A DNA stretch of 60,000 bases from Nymphaea colorata. Its lineage: Eukaryota > Streptophyta > Magnoliopsida > Nymphaeales > Nymphaeaceae. Position 1 is the first letter of the stretch. Each line of letters starts with the position of its first letter. Under the pieces are notes generated by a model. It was not told the origin of the DNA and made no database searches. It saw only the letters and a list, made by a program, of their open reading frames with translations. The position numbers and the translations under genes are program-made. Of this stretch, positions 9,504 to 19,714 are shown one piece after another. The stretch covers positions 20,145,002-20,205,001 of the forward strand of contig NC_045148.1 in NCBI RefSeq assembly GCF_008831285.2, read 5' to 3'.

Positions 9504-12263
9504 TGTAATGCCCACGATTTTCTTTCCTTTTCCTTAATTATGGAAAACGTTGATATGGGCAGGAAATTCTAAACGGTAGATTTAAATGATAAATGAAACT
9601 GTCAATTTGAGCATAAAGGAGATAATTATGGAAAAGATAGGGATGAGGTTGTAACTGTCAATTTGATTCCTTTACTTGAGAGAGGATGAAAGATAAACAT
9701 CTGTTATTGCTACAGCCATCGACGAGAGTCCTGCAACGAGAGGATTCAAGAAAGAGAGAGTGAGGGACGTCCTCATCTTTGCCCTCCTTCTAGTTGAGGT
9801 AGAGATTGGTGGCTGTTGTGAGGGAACCGGAAGCGCAAGAAGACTGCGGCTGAAAGTTTAGCTTGGATTTGAAAGGTATGGGGATTTTCTGCCATGAATG
9901 TAGCATGAAGCCTGTATTTTCGGATGTGGTATAGATACATATACATGTAGATTTATGTATTTATATGCCTAGATGTGACTCCACGCCTGAGGTGTTTTGA
10001 TGCCCAATGTTCTTAATAAGAGTTATCTCTGATTTTCTTTTTGAAATAAAGCTTGTGTGATACAAATGTAAAGTGCAAGGCCAGTAAATCATAGTTGAAG
10101 TTTTAAAACCCTCGGGTTCATGCGTTAAGTTGTATGCGTTAGTTCTAGTTCATCTGTGAGAAACCAAGATTTCATCCGACCCTAAGACAGAGCATGCATA
10201 TTTGAGATAGAAATGAAAACATCAACCCTCAAGGAGGGTCTGACCTTAGAACGTATGAGACAAAACTGAAATGGAAAGACTTTGCAATACAAGAACAAGA
10301 AAGCCGTCCAAAACGAGGTCCACAGAGGAAAGGCCTGCTCTGTTCGAATTGGGGTAAACCCAAAAACAGCAAACAAGGATGAGGGAAGGAATTACCCCAA
10401 CTCCATCGACAAGCAGACTCTGTCCACTGGAGAGAAAAAAAAAAAAGAAAACTATCATTCTCACGCTGGTTGCAGAGGCGATTTGGGGAAAATAGGGAAC
10501 ATGACGCTGAGCTCCTCCTGTCGGTTCTTCGCAGCCGCAGCCAGAGAGAGACTGTGAGGATGCCGTTGAAGCTTGGAGGTCCTCGTTCTCACGATTGTAG
10601 GACTGAAAAAAAAAAAACAAGAGTGGAGAAACGAGAGCAAAGGAGGAAGTGGTGGCGGCTGAACACGTCGCCGGTCGGAGTCCCCTCCGCTCATCTTGCT
10701 ACACTCAGAGGAAGGCCAGAGAGGAGGATGGGTCCCCCTAACGCTGGATCTTGAGCGAGACGGGAAGATCTCCCTTGTGCTGGTGTTGGGTTGCTGAAGA
10801 CGGTGGAGAAACCACCGTCGGATGAAACCAGGACGCAAGGAAGGAGCGCCCTCGAAGAGAGAGAAAACCAAGCGTGAAATGAGAAAAAACGAACGTTTGG
10901 ACAAATTTATATCAATGATGAAAAATTACAAAGAGGGTCCACCATATTTTTGAAATTTACGAAAAGGCTGTTATAATTTTTAAGCATTCATACCGCAACG
11001 TTTTTGCTAAAAACATCTTCAAAAAGGGGTCCGCAAAAGTTATTTTCTATAAGAACCAAAGAACTCTTTCGAAATTGTGAATCAGTACCCTTTGAATTCT
11101 TAAAATTGCCAAAAGAGGGTTTTTATAAATTTGTTTGCAATTTCGATGGAAAAACCATAATTTTATGCATTATTGCTCTGTGATACCTTTTGTATTATTT
11201 AAATTTCAGGAAAAGGGTGTTGAACCCCCTTGTTTTGAAATAGTTATTTTTGTGTTTAGTATGGATGCGATATGCTCTATACCGTTGCATGTCTTATCGA
11301 TCTTGTTCTGGTGCGATTAAATTAAGACTTAAAATGGCTGAATTATTCTGTTTGGGAAACCGAGCCTGAGGGCGGTTTCTGTGAGAGGTACTAGACTATG
11401 TCTAGCATTGGCAAACCCTCACTTTTGAAATTCGAAGGCGAAACGTGGACTTTGTGCGATGGTTTGTGCGAGTGCGAGCTTTCTATTTTGCTCAGTGTTT
11501 GGTTTCGTCCCGAGAGGTAGTGGTGCACTTGAGCTCACTGTTGACGCACACTCCTCTGTCTGTACTGGAGGGCCCGCAGGGTATTGGGTGGCAAAAGGGC
11601 CCGGGATTCTGTTCTGTTTCTGTTTGGGAGCGAGACGTCTCCTGGTCTCTCCACCCAAGTTTCTAGAGAGACCATGCTGCTGCAGCGGCGATCTGGGATA
11701 TCTCAGGAGGCTTCACTGCAGGTACCCTCGATCCGTTGGATCGCTTGGTGAAGAGATGTTCTGTTCTGCCCATGAGTGCCCACGGGGATTTTTGTTGCTC
11801 AGCACGATGACCATGACATTGTTGGAGAACCACGGTTGGAAGCCTACGAAATTTTGGAGGTTGTGCACACCTCGTTTTGTTTCTGTTAATGTGACGTAAC
11901 TCCAATATGTGCTAAGATTTGAAGATATTTGTTTTGCAAAAGTAAAATATTATTTTAATGGGCCATGTTCCATTCGTGACTGGATTTTCTCCATACCCAG
12001 GAATTCTGACCCTTCTTTCTATCTCTACAGGTCGTCCTTGATAGATTTTGGCTTTGGAGTGACGACCTCAGTTTTGTGATGGACGAGCATTGACATTCTG
12101 GACACTGTGTCAGTTTTAGGGACTTGTGTTTATTTTAGTTGTTTGGGTCGAAATGTTTTATTTTAATACAGTGCATTTGTTTATGTTTTGGTCATGACTC
12201 AATGTTGCTTCCGCTATTTATATTAAAGAAAAAAATTTTGGTGTCAAAAGTTGGGTCGTGACA
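9504..12263 (+). mobile_element. Long LTR of a Tekay/Del-like Ty3/gypsy element (5' LTR)
   Basis: It begins TGTAATGCCCACGA and ends GGGTCGTGACA (TG...CA), 2760 bp, and is followed after 3 bases by a primer-binding site. Its borders were fixed by comparison with the inverted relative at 19720-23108, which has the same ends and the same order of sub-sequences throughout. Examples are the ATACATATACATG block near 9938, the GCAGGCCTT block near 10338 and the tract 11430-11760. ORFs up to 147 codons inside it on both strands are chance frames in LTR sequence. LTR length, primer and the reverse-transcriptase scrap downstream fit the Tekay/Del chromovirus group. Confidence 0.88.
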
Positions 12264-12267
12264 ACTT

Positions 12268-12279
12268 TGGTATCAGAGC
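12268..12279 (+). promoter_or_regulatory. Primer-binding site, initiator-Met tRNA type
   Basis: TGGTATCAGAGC, complementary to the 3' end of plant initiator-Met tRNA, lies 4 bases after the LTR end. It would prime minus-strand DNA synthesis of the element. Confidence 0.9.
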
Positions 12280-12428
12280 ACAACGTCTAGAGTTCTTGTC
12301 CAATGCCAATGTCGATCACAAGCAGAGTAAATGTCATCTAAGCCAGTTAGAGAATTGTGTTTTGATTTGTTGTGAATATTGAGTTTTAAAGTCTTATGTT
12401 AGTCCAAAATGGTTGTGTTTTTATAGTA

Positions 12429-12641
12429 GCTTTTATGGATCTAATGAATCAGATATTTCATGAGTATTTAGATCGATTCGTTATAGTGTTTATTGACGAT
12501 GTACTAGTGTACTGAGAGTGAGAGTGTGAAGCAAAGCATGTGGTACATCTCGCGATAGTAATGAAATTATTGAGACAAAACCAACTGTATGCCAAGTATT
12601 GTAAGAGCGAGTTTTGGCTAGACAAAGTGAATTTCTTGTGA
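12429..12641 (+). pseudogene. Ty3/gypsy reverse transcriptase fragment
   Basis: The plus strand reads [20 protein letters not shown] then IDDVLVY, two stops, and further on LLRQNQLYAKYCKSEFWLDK. This is the catalytic (Y/F)xDD region (FIDD at 12489-12500) and the following thumb-side motif (..L.ENQLYAK..KCEFW) of gypsy reverse transcriptase. Only about 160 bases separate it from the primer-binding site, so gag, protease and the first part of pol are deleted. It ends at about 12641, where unrelated sequence begins. Confidence 0.88.
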
Positions 12642-13043
12642 CAGAGGAAGAAGCTATTCCCGCACGTGAAACAGCAAGGAGGGGATCGACGGGAGATAGA
12701 ACCGACCCTCTCTGGTTTTGGGTTGCTGAAAAAAAAAACCCAGTGGAAGCTTCACTGTCGTTCGAACGAGAGAAAGGAGCAGAGGATCGGGTGAAGCTCT
12801 GTGTGAGGGAGAGGCAAAGCTTTTCCCACTCAAAAATCAGCAAGAAGGGGATCACTTTGCCTCTTCCGACAAATCGCTGGGATTGCTTTCCTCTCGTCCG
12901 ACAGTTTGATGTCGTCAGAGGAATCAACGCCGCTTGCAAAAAGAGCAATGGGACGGTTTTTTTGCAGTCCCAGTTTTGAATGCCTCCTCCCACAGCACTT
13001 CGGAACAATGACATCAAAGACTCCCTCTCAACAACTACCAGCT
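12642..13043 (-). mobile_element. Leader region of a minus-strand copia element, truncated
   Basis: Lies just inside the primer-binding site of the minus-oriented LTR at 13055-13370, so it should be untranslated leader or the start of gag. An open frame with ATG at about 13017 exists but resembles no gag that I know. The element stops at the join with the gypsy fragment at about 12641. Confidence 0.45.
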
Positions 13044-13054
13044 CTCTGATACCA
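13044..13054 (-). promoter_or_regulatory. Primer-binding site of the minus-strand copia element
   Basis: Minus strand reads TGGTATCAGAG directly after the LTR end ...TTTTTAACA, the usual copia arrangement with initiator-Met tRNA. Confidence 0.85.
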
Positions 13055-13370
13055 TGTTAAAAACATGAAACTAGAATGGAAGAGCATAGAAAACACTCAA
13101 GCATATACGTGGTTTGGCATTGTGATGCCTACGTCCATGGGAATAACGGAGCTCTCATTTTATTTTCTGTGATCCAAGATAGGGAGGATGAATCCTCAAT
13201 TTGTAGAGTACAGGCCAGACCATATTATGGTAAGAGAATCACGCAGAATTCTCATAACTGTTCCTTTGATGAAAAAGGAAACAAATGATATGGAAACAGT
13301 GATAAAGGAAAGGTGGTGATTGGATTCACCTTCCTAACAAATAGAGGCAATCCCTATAATTCTGCTAACA
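13055..13370 (-). mobile_element. Copia LTR, 316 bp
   Basis: On the minus strand the LTR starts TGTTAGCAGAATTATAGGG and ends GTTTTTAACA, next to the primer-binding site. The TGTTA...TAACA ends are typical of Ty1/copia. Only one LTR of this element is present. Confidence 0.75.
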
Positions 13371-13480
13371 GTGCTGGCTGATCAGTTTCTAGGACCACCC
13401 ACTATGTTGATCGTGCGTGAACCATCCACTATGTTGATTGTGTGAGAAGTGCTGGCTTATCAGTTTCTAGAACCACCCAG
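13371..13480. repeat. Short tandem duplication, unit about 78 bp
   Basis: GTGCTGGCTGATCAGTTTCT at 13371 recurs as GTGCTGGCTTATCAGTTTCT at about 13449. Inside the first unit, CCACTATGTTGATCGTG and CCACTATGTTGATTGTG form a smaller repeat. Confidence 0.75.
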
Positions 13481-13553
13481 GCATGAAGTGTGTAAAGTGC
13501 TAATGTGCAGAATTGGTTATTCAACTTTACCAGATTGTAAATTGTAATTATCA

Positions 13554-13702
13554 TGTTAGAAATTTTAACACGTGTATTCCCCTGCTCGGTTTATAAGGGA
13601 CACCTGAGCACATAGCAAAGTTGATGAAAAAAAAAAGAATTTTTTCTGCTATCTTTATTTTTCTATATGGCATCAGAGCCTGGTAAAGGAAGGTCTCACC
13701 TA
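13554..13702 (+). mobile_element. Second copia fragment: LTR end, primer-binding site and gag start
   Basis: A TGTTAGAAATTTTAACACG block at 13554 looks like a copia LTR start. A promoter-like TTTATAAGGG follows at about 13590. A variant primer-binding site (ATGGCATCAGAGCC, 13667-13680) comes next, and then ATGGCTTCTTCC at 13702, which reads MASSIVHIPSN, a typical copia gag beginning. Orientation is opposite to the LTR at 13055. The 3' end of this LTR is not sharply defined. Confidence 0.55.
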
Positions 13703-16700
13703 TGGCTTCTTCCATTGTTCACATCCCATCAAACCAAAAGTTTCCTTACCCATCCACAATGAATTTTTTCCTTACCCATCCACAGTGGGGTTCAGAAGAA
13801 AACCATGTTTTTATATATAATTAGGTATAGATACCATCAGACTTATTGAAATTGTTATAAGATGGTCACAAGTATAGTTTTGAAAATAAAGGAGGAAATT
13901 CATGTTCTAAAATTTAAAAATGAAATCTCCTTACTTCTAAGTGGTGTTTCAAAAATTTTGTTGATGTCAAGAGATTGCTAGTTCCTCTTTGTGGTTCTCA
14001 TCTTGACTTTAAAATAGAAACTTAAAAATGACTTCTAAAGTGGGAGCCTCAGAATTGGCCAAGACCGAAAAATGGTTAACATATTTGTATGCTTAAGCAA
14101 CCTTATTATTTTGTGTGTGCATGACCTAAAGATGGTATAAAACCTTGTGGTTCTCACACTAACTAATTTTTTTTTTATAATGGATATTACGTTGAACCAT
14201 GTTCACATTGTATTTTTGAATTTGGATCTTCTTTCTTTGTTTAAATACATATTAATTCTATTTTTTATATCATTATGTTTGGATCTAAATTGATATGATC
14301 TGAATCTAGATAACCATTTGGATTTTTTTGCTTTGGATCTAATCGTTACCTAAGATCCATATTTGTATTCAGTTTGGATCATCACATATTCAGATCTGAT
14401 TTTTTTTGGATATTGGTTAAAAATCCATATCCTGATTATATTGGCTCAAATATATGTTACCATGCATGTTTTTCATATATTCGTCGTCATTTTGGGTCCA
14501 TATTGATATTAAATATGACCAGAACTTTTATATTCATTTAGCCGTTGAATTTGGAGCTCACAGTAAACGTTGCACTCTTTTGGAGCATGATTTGATTTGA
14601 GTTGTTGTTCAGGATCTATATCTTGGTTATATTGGATCTGAACATATTATGATATGCATTGTTTTTTATCTAATTATTTTATCGAATTAAAAAAAAAGTA
14701 CATATTCAATGTGAATAGCATTAGAGTGCTAAAAGATGAATTTTTTCTGCGTTTTATGAAAGAATATTCTCTCAACAAAGATTATATTTGAGTATGTTTA
14801 TCCTAGTTAAAGGAAATGATTATATTATTGGATGTTGATATGTTAAGAGGTGTAAATCAATACTTTTAGACATGGTGAGATTCATATAGCATTGTGCTTT
14901 CTTCAGGATAGATTTGGGTTCAGGTTAACTTGTTTGGATCCTTGGCTCCAAATATCTGTACTTATATTGAATCCAATATATCATCATGTTTGCCTTTTGC
15001 CTGCAGTTGTAAGGTGGCACTCTTACACATGATGAAATCTATAATAATAAAATATTTTTATTTAAATATTTGTCATACTAAAGTTCTAGTACATGAAATT
15101 TTATTTGCTCTTATCAGAGATGGTTAGTTGGTATGAATTTATATTTGCGTCATAATCTTTGGCGTGACTTAAGAGAATTATATTTTTTTTTGGGGATGAG
15201 ATATTTTTTACCTTTTTCTCATTGTTGTGTTTGGATTAATGTTGATATGATCTGAATTTCTATATTTGAACTGGTGAAATCCACATTATATAAAGTTTAG
15301 ATTAAGATCTAAGTTGACTTGTTTGGATATATAAAAAAAAAATTCATATCCTTTTTACATTGATTTCAATGCATGTTATCATGTTTACCTTTTGGATCTG
15401 ATCATATTGTGATATTTATTGCCATACTAGATCCAAAAATCATTCTAGAGAATTATTGAATAAAATTTTATTTGTTTCTCTTTCTTAGAAAAATGAATTT
15501 TGTTTTTAATACAATGTCAAGAGATGTAATATAACACTCTTGAACTAAAATTCATACTAGCAAGAATGTGTTTATTTGAAGCTTTATAGCACTAAAGTGC
15601 TAGTAGATAATAACTTGATTTTTTAAAAGGAGATATGGGTTAGCATTGATCCATATGGTTGTTGAACCGTATTGTATAATATTTCAATGGATCATGCGTT
15701 TTAAATTCATATTAGTTGTATTGTGGATATTACTAGTTTGGATCGATGCTAATATAATCTATATCTTTATATCTATATAGCATTTGGGATTGGATCTATT
15801 TATTGCTTAAAATTCACCATGCATACAGCCTTGATTCAGATTTGAATATATTTATGGATATATGGTTAAACATCCATATCTTGTTTATGTTAGATCCAAA
15901 TATATTATGTTATTTGTTCATTTGTGGATCCAACTATACTAGTATGTTACTAAGTAAGTTTTTGTTTAAGAAATAATTTGTTTGTTCAATATTTGCATGA
16001 AGCATAAGATAACACTCATGAATTTAGTGAAATCCACACGAACTATATCCACATTGAGATCCTTGAATATTAGAATCCATGGCGAATAAAGATCTAGAAA
16101 TTAAAGAATATGTTTGCAATACACATGTATTAAATGCCCAAATAAATGTATGGTATATTATGTTTTTATGCATGAGTTTATTCCTATAGTATAAATATAA
16201 TGATTCTTTTGATGATCAAGTCTGATCGATTGGATATGTTAATAAGCAGTCAAGCAATGAACCGACTAAGAAATCAGTTTGGTAATGAACCGACTAAAAC
16301 TTATTAGTGATCTCAATGATCATATTATGGATTTATTTATGGATCAGTTAAGGAAACAACCAACTGAGTCCAACTTCTCTATTCTTCAGACATTGATAAT
16401 TAAGTTATAAATGACAATACTTGAATTGTTGTTATATGTATTTAGTAGTGCAACTATGTTTTGAACATTATTAAATACTTGATAAGTCTGACATAACAGT
16501 AAGCAATTTGTTTGCTTGTTATGATTTAAATATTTGTTCATGAAAATTATTATATGAATGATGAGTTAAATGAAATTCTTTCTATGAAAGAGTATATTGA
16601 TGAAGACTGTACAACATGAAAAGTACTTGTATGATAGACTCTGAATTAATTGTTCATTCTTTTAAATAGTCATAATAAAGATTAGGCATATTGTTAATCA

Positions 16701-16789
16701 AGTAGATGACTATGTAAACATTTGAAAAGTGGGAGCACACTTCAATATACCCTTTGCTTTGCTAGAAAGCTAATACATGTTACATCATA
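13703..16789. repeat. AT-rich, decayed copia interior with diverged internal repeats
   Basis: No ORF survives. Recurrent diverged blocks are visible: ATCCATATC...TTATATTGG...ATATATGTTA near 14425, and relatives near 14611, 15340 and 15868. GTGCTAAAAGATGA near 14728 has a relative, GTGCTAGTAGATAA, near 15597. AACACTCTTGAA near 15532 has a relative, AACACTCATGAA, near 16011. The spacing is irregular, 500-900 bases. At about 16245-16300 CAATGAACCGACTAA is present twice. Flanking copia signals suggest that this is old retrotransposon sequence, but that is inference. Confidence 0.4.
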
Positions 16790-17490
16790 TTTAAGTATTG
16801 TTGCAAGCTTCCTAGTTGGTCTGGTCATTCGATATTAACATTCTAGTTTGCCTCTTTATGAGATGGTTGACAAGTATACAGGTTGATTTCATTGACTGAA
16901 CAAGAAGAGAATACTCATGTATATTTCAAAGTGCTTACATGCTTGCTAGCATTTTTATCAAGAGAGTTCTTGATGTTTTATATGTAAAACTTGTGGTCCA
17001 CATGAAACTAAGTTTTAATATGTTATGATGATAAAACCTTTTGAAGAAAACCTCATAACTATTGTTAAACATGTTTGAATATTATTATTGCAACATGAAT
17101 ATGTATTGCATCTGTTTAGAATGAATGTTTTGGAACTTTTGTTGTTAAAGGAGTTAAGTAATTATGAAAAACAATACAAGGAAAATATATCATTTGCTCT
17201 CAAGTATATTAGTTTGTGTGCTGGACTTGATACAAGCTTCCTAATTTGGCTTGTCATTATACATTAAGAAAGTCCAGGTTGACCTTATTTTAAGGCAGTT
17301 AAGTGCTTTCAAATATATGAATGAAACAAAAGATAAATTCATATGATTGCTAGCATTTTTACAAAAGAAATTCCTAATGATTTATTTGCCAAACATGTAG
17401 TCCGTATGAGGCTAAGATATGTTTGAAAGATTGTGATGAAAAAACCATTGAATAGAAAACCTCGTTAAAATCCTTGAACAAAATTCAAGT
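16790..17490 (+). pseudogene. Duplicated C-terminal end of copia pol (RNase H end) plus 3' spacer
   Basis: Two similar blocks about 400-430 bases apart encode the end of copia RNase H. At about 16940 the frame reads MLASIFIKRVLDVLYVKLVV; at about 17342 it reads MIASIFTKEIPNDLFAKHVV. Both match the usual copia ending (ADIFTK.LP..LF..H...MGL). The surrounding sequence is duplicated as well: AAGCTTCCTA near 16806 and 17234, and GAAAACCTC near 17047 and 17455. This is a tandem duplication of the 3' end of one element, now decayed. Confidence 0.7.
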
Positions 17491-17579
17491 TACGATGAGC
17501 AAACCAATTATGGAAAACCACGTAATTAAGGATTAAGAAAACCCACAAATAGTGGAAGCAATTTGACGGTCTCATGGCC

Positions 17580-17589
17580 AAGTGAGAGA
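17580..17589 (+). promoter_or_regulatory. Polypurine tract of a copia element
   Basis: AAGTGAGAGA immediately precedes the LTR start TGTTGGATAG. Copia elements commonly have AAGTGGGAGA here, where plus-strand DNA synthesis starts. Confidence 0.7.
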
Positions 17590-17883
17590 TGTTGGATAGT
17601 GGCCCTAAGTCCTATCTTTACATCTTGTAACTGCAAGAGAGCTCACTTGCAGTTATGAGATTAAATAAGAAAACCAACCAAATCTCTCTAGCCATAACCG
17701 TTGTTGGGCATCGGAAAACCCTAGGAGGTGGTCTATAAAAGCCCAGCTAATTTCAACTTAACACTAATGGTAAAATTACCCTAGCCAGCACCTCCCAGGA
17801 GCAAACCTGTAAATAACCTATCTAAGGTTCTGCTTTTTTTTCTTCTTTCGATTCTTCCTTTCACTTGGGTAATGTTTAATACA
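17590..17883 (+). mobile_element. Copia 3' LTR
   Basis: Starts TGTTGGATAGTGGCC next to the polypurine tract, has a TATA box (TCTATAAAAG, about 17732-17741), and appears to end ...TTTAATACA at 17883. No primer-binding site follows, as expected for a 3' LTR. Its 5' partner was not found; the LTR start near 13554 is of a different sequence. The 3' border is inferred only from the CA end. Confidence 0.6.
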
Positions 17884-18598
17884 CTGGAAATTCACTGTAG
17901 CACAGGAAATTTATTTCAAATTTTAAAATTTTTTTGTAGTTTATCAAACATAGAAAAAAATTTTGGACCGTTGGGGCTGGAAACAGAAATATATTTCCCG
18001 AAAAATTTTTCCAGCTGAGAGATAGAAAATTTTTTTCGAAAATTTTTTTTGACCATTACGCCTCTTCCTCCCTCGTGCGGTTCCTCCCTCGCTCTCCTCC
18101 TCCTCCCTCTGCCTCCCTTCTTCCTCCTCCCTCCTTCCCTTCTTCCTCCCTTCTTCCTCCTCCCTCCTTCCCTTCTTCCTCCCTTCTTCCTCCTCCCTCC
18201 TTACCTTTTTCCTCCACCTCCCTTCTTCCTCCCTCGCTCCCTCCTTACCTTTTTCCTCCACCTCCATTCTTCCTCCCTCGCTCCCTCCTTCGTCCTCCTC
18301 CCTCCTTCCCTTCTTCCTCCTCCGTCCTTCCCTTTTTTCTCCACCTCCCTTCTTCCTCCCTGGCTTCCTTCTTCCTCCCTCATTCACTTCTTCCTTCGCC
18401 TCACTTCTTCCTTCATCACTTTTTTCTTTCTAAACTTGGAAAGATATCTCTATTTCATCAAACTAAAAAATAAATTTCTGGAAATTTATTTCTCAGTCAT
18501 CATGCACACATCAAAATAGAAATCCAAAAAAAAAATTCTCATTCCATTTTTCCAGGAAATATATTTCCAAAAATATATTTTCAATTCTAGATTTCCAG
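17884..18598. mobile_element. Probable small non-autonomous DNA element with CTGGAAAT inverted ends
   Basis: The left end reads CTGGAAATTCACTGTAG and the right end, reversed, CTGGAAATCTAGAATTG. Both ends contain GGAAATATATTTCC-like palindromes (near 17990 and 18554) and share the word GGAAATTTATTT (17909, 18480). No matching target duplication was found (left flank TTAATACA, right flank CCATCAAA), so the borders are tentative. The centre is a long pyrimidine tract. Confidence 0.35.
18060..18422. repeat. Polypyrimidine low-complexity tract
   Basis: About 360 bases of CTTCCTCC/CCTCCCTCC variants, almost purely C and T on the plus strand, with a recurring longer unit of about 48 bases. Such mirror-like homopurine/homopyrimidine DNA can form triplexes. 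ORFs up to 156 codons here are artefacts of composition. Confidence 0.85.
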
Positions 18599-18787
18599 CC
18601 ATCAAAGACTACCTTGTGTTGCTGCTGCCTCTTCACCCACAAAGGAGACACCACTGGTGTGCAAAGCCTCTCACAGACACCGTTTCGGTACAAAGAACCC
18701 AACATGCAAGTATAAAGTGCTCTTGTTATACAAAAGAAAGTGAAAAAGAGACAAAAAGAGAGAGACTAGCATGGCATAGTGTCAGAT
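18599..18787. other. Downstream flank of the DUF26 pseudogene
   Basis: No continuation of the second DUF26 domain, transmembrane segment or kinase is recognisable on the minus strand. The gene therefore appears to have lost its 3' part. Confidence 0.4.
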
Positions 18788-19495
18788 TCACCATTTGACG
18801 GAGGGCTTGAATTTGGTGGGGGTCGTTGGGATCTGGGACCTGGTGGTATCCAAACACTGCTTGCAATCAACAAGGCTGGTATCCCCAGTGCACTGCACCA
18901 GCCCGTATATCATCTACAGATCGGTGTACGGAATGTTGCCCGTGGCAAACATTAACTTTGAAGCTGGCTCTGTTGGTGATGTTGCTAGAGAAGTTAGATC
19001 CTTCAGCAGATGGCCCAACTTCTCGTTGAACTCTTTACTGTCCATTACTTTACCACTTGTCCAATGCCAACAACCAAAATCATCCATGTTTAGCTGAACA
19101 AAGAAATCAGTGTTGGAGTAGCACAGCTGACATTTTTGATACCATATGATGGCATCCATTGTGTTGGGGTAGTATTCAACAATTTGTATGATGGAATTGA
19201 AGATGCACGCCTTGCAGTCCTGCTGATCAACATCGCCCCTGCACTGAACCAGGCCATAAACTGTCTCCGATCCTTGGCCCACTGTGACGTTGGAAAAACC
19301 AAAGGGAGGAGCATTTTTTGTCAAGGTGGAGAAGACGGACTCCATGTTCAGCTCATACACGCTCCCAACTGTGTAATTGCCAGTTGTGGAGCAGCGATGG
19401 TCGATTTGGTCATGGGTGCAGCTCATCGCATGGTCGACATGGACGGAAACAAGGAGGAGGAAGGAGAAGCCTATTTTCAACATCATGAGACCCAT
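18788..19495 (-). pseudogene. DUF26 (Gnk2-type) cysteine-rich extracellular protein, broken by one stop
   Basis: ATG at 19495 opens a signal peptide (LKIGFSFLLLVSVHVDHAMS) followed by a first DUF26 domain with the diagnostic C-X8-C-X2-C motif (CRGDVDQQDCKAC, about residues 85-97) and an upstream YELNMESVFSTL segment. After residue 193 there is a TAG (18914-18916). The same frame then continues into a second DUF26 domain (MIYGLVQCTGDTSLVDCKQC), again with a perfect C-X8-C-X2-C, until TGA at 18788-18790. Two tandem DUF26 domains are the ectodomain of cysteine-rich receptor-like kinases and of plasmodesmata-located or secretory proteins. The C-terminal half of domain 2, any transmembrane helix and kinase are missing. 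Without readthrough the product would be a single-domain secreted protein of 193 residues. A solo LTR in the same orientation lies 224 bases upstream. Confidence 0.88.
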
Positions 19496-19714
19496 TACAA
19501 AGTCTCTGGCTTTCCTGGCAAGTGACTTGGGAGGTAATTAAGCACAACACAGGCTAAAAAAAGATGGTATGGTGCTCCTTCGCTGTCAAATGAGCAGCCA
19601 TATGGAAATACCGCATATTGACAGTCACACAAAATACTGTTTATACCACTAGCTCAATAATGGCGTAAATAATCTAAAGAATACATATCCCTTTATACCC
19701 CTAGCTCAATAATG
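19496..19714. other. Short upstream region of the DUF26 pseudogene
   Basis: Contains a small tandem repeat (TTTATACC then CTAGCTCAATAATG at about 19640 and 19691). No clear TATA box was found. The last five bases, 19715-19719 (TTCCT), are the target-site copy of the LTR. Confidence 0.4.

Noticed and set aside
10461-10904. 147-codon minus-strand ORF and neighbouring frames
   Set aside because: Inside the LTR 9504-12263. The relative at 21 kb does not conserve the frame.
17944-18519. Overlapping ORFs of 130-156 codons on both strands
   Set aside because: Products of the CT-rich tract; they consist of repeated Pro/Ser/Leu or Glu/Arg/Lys/Gly and have no independent support.
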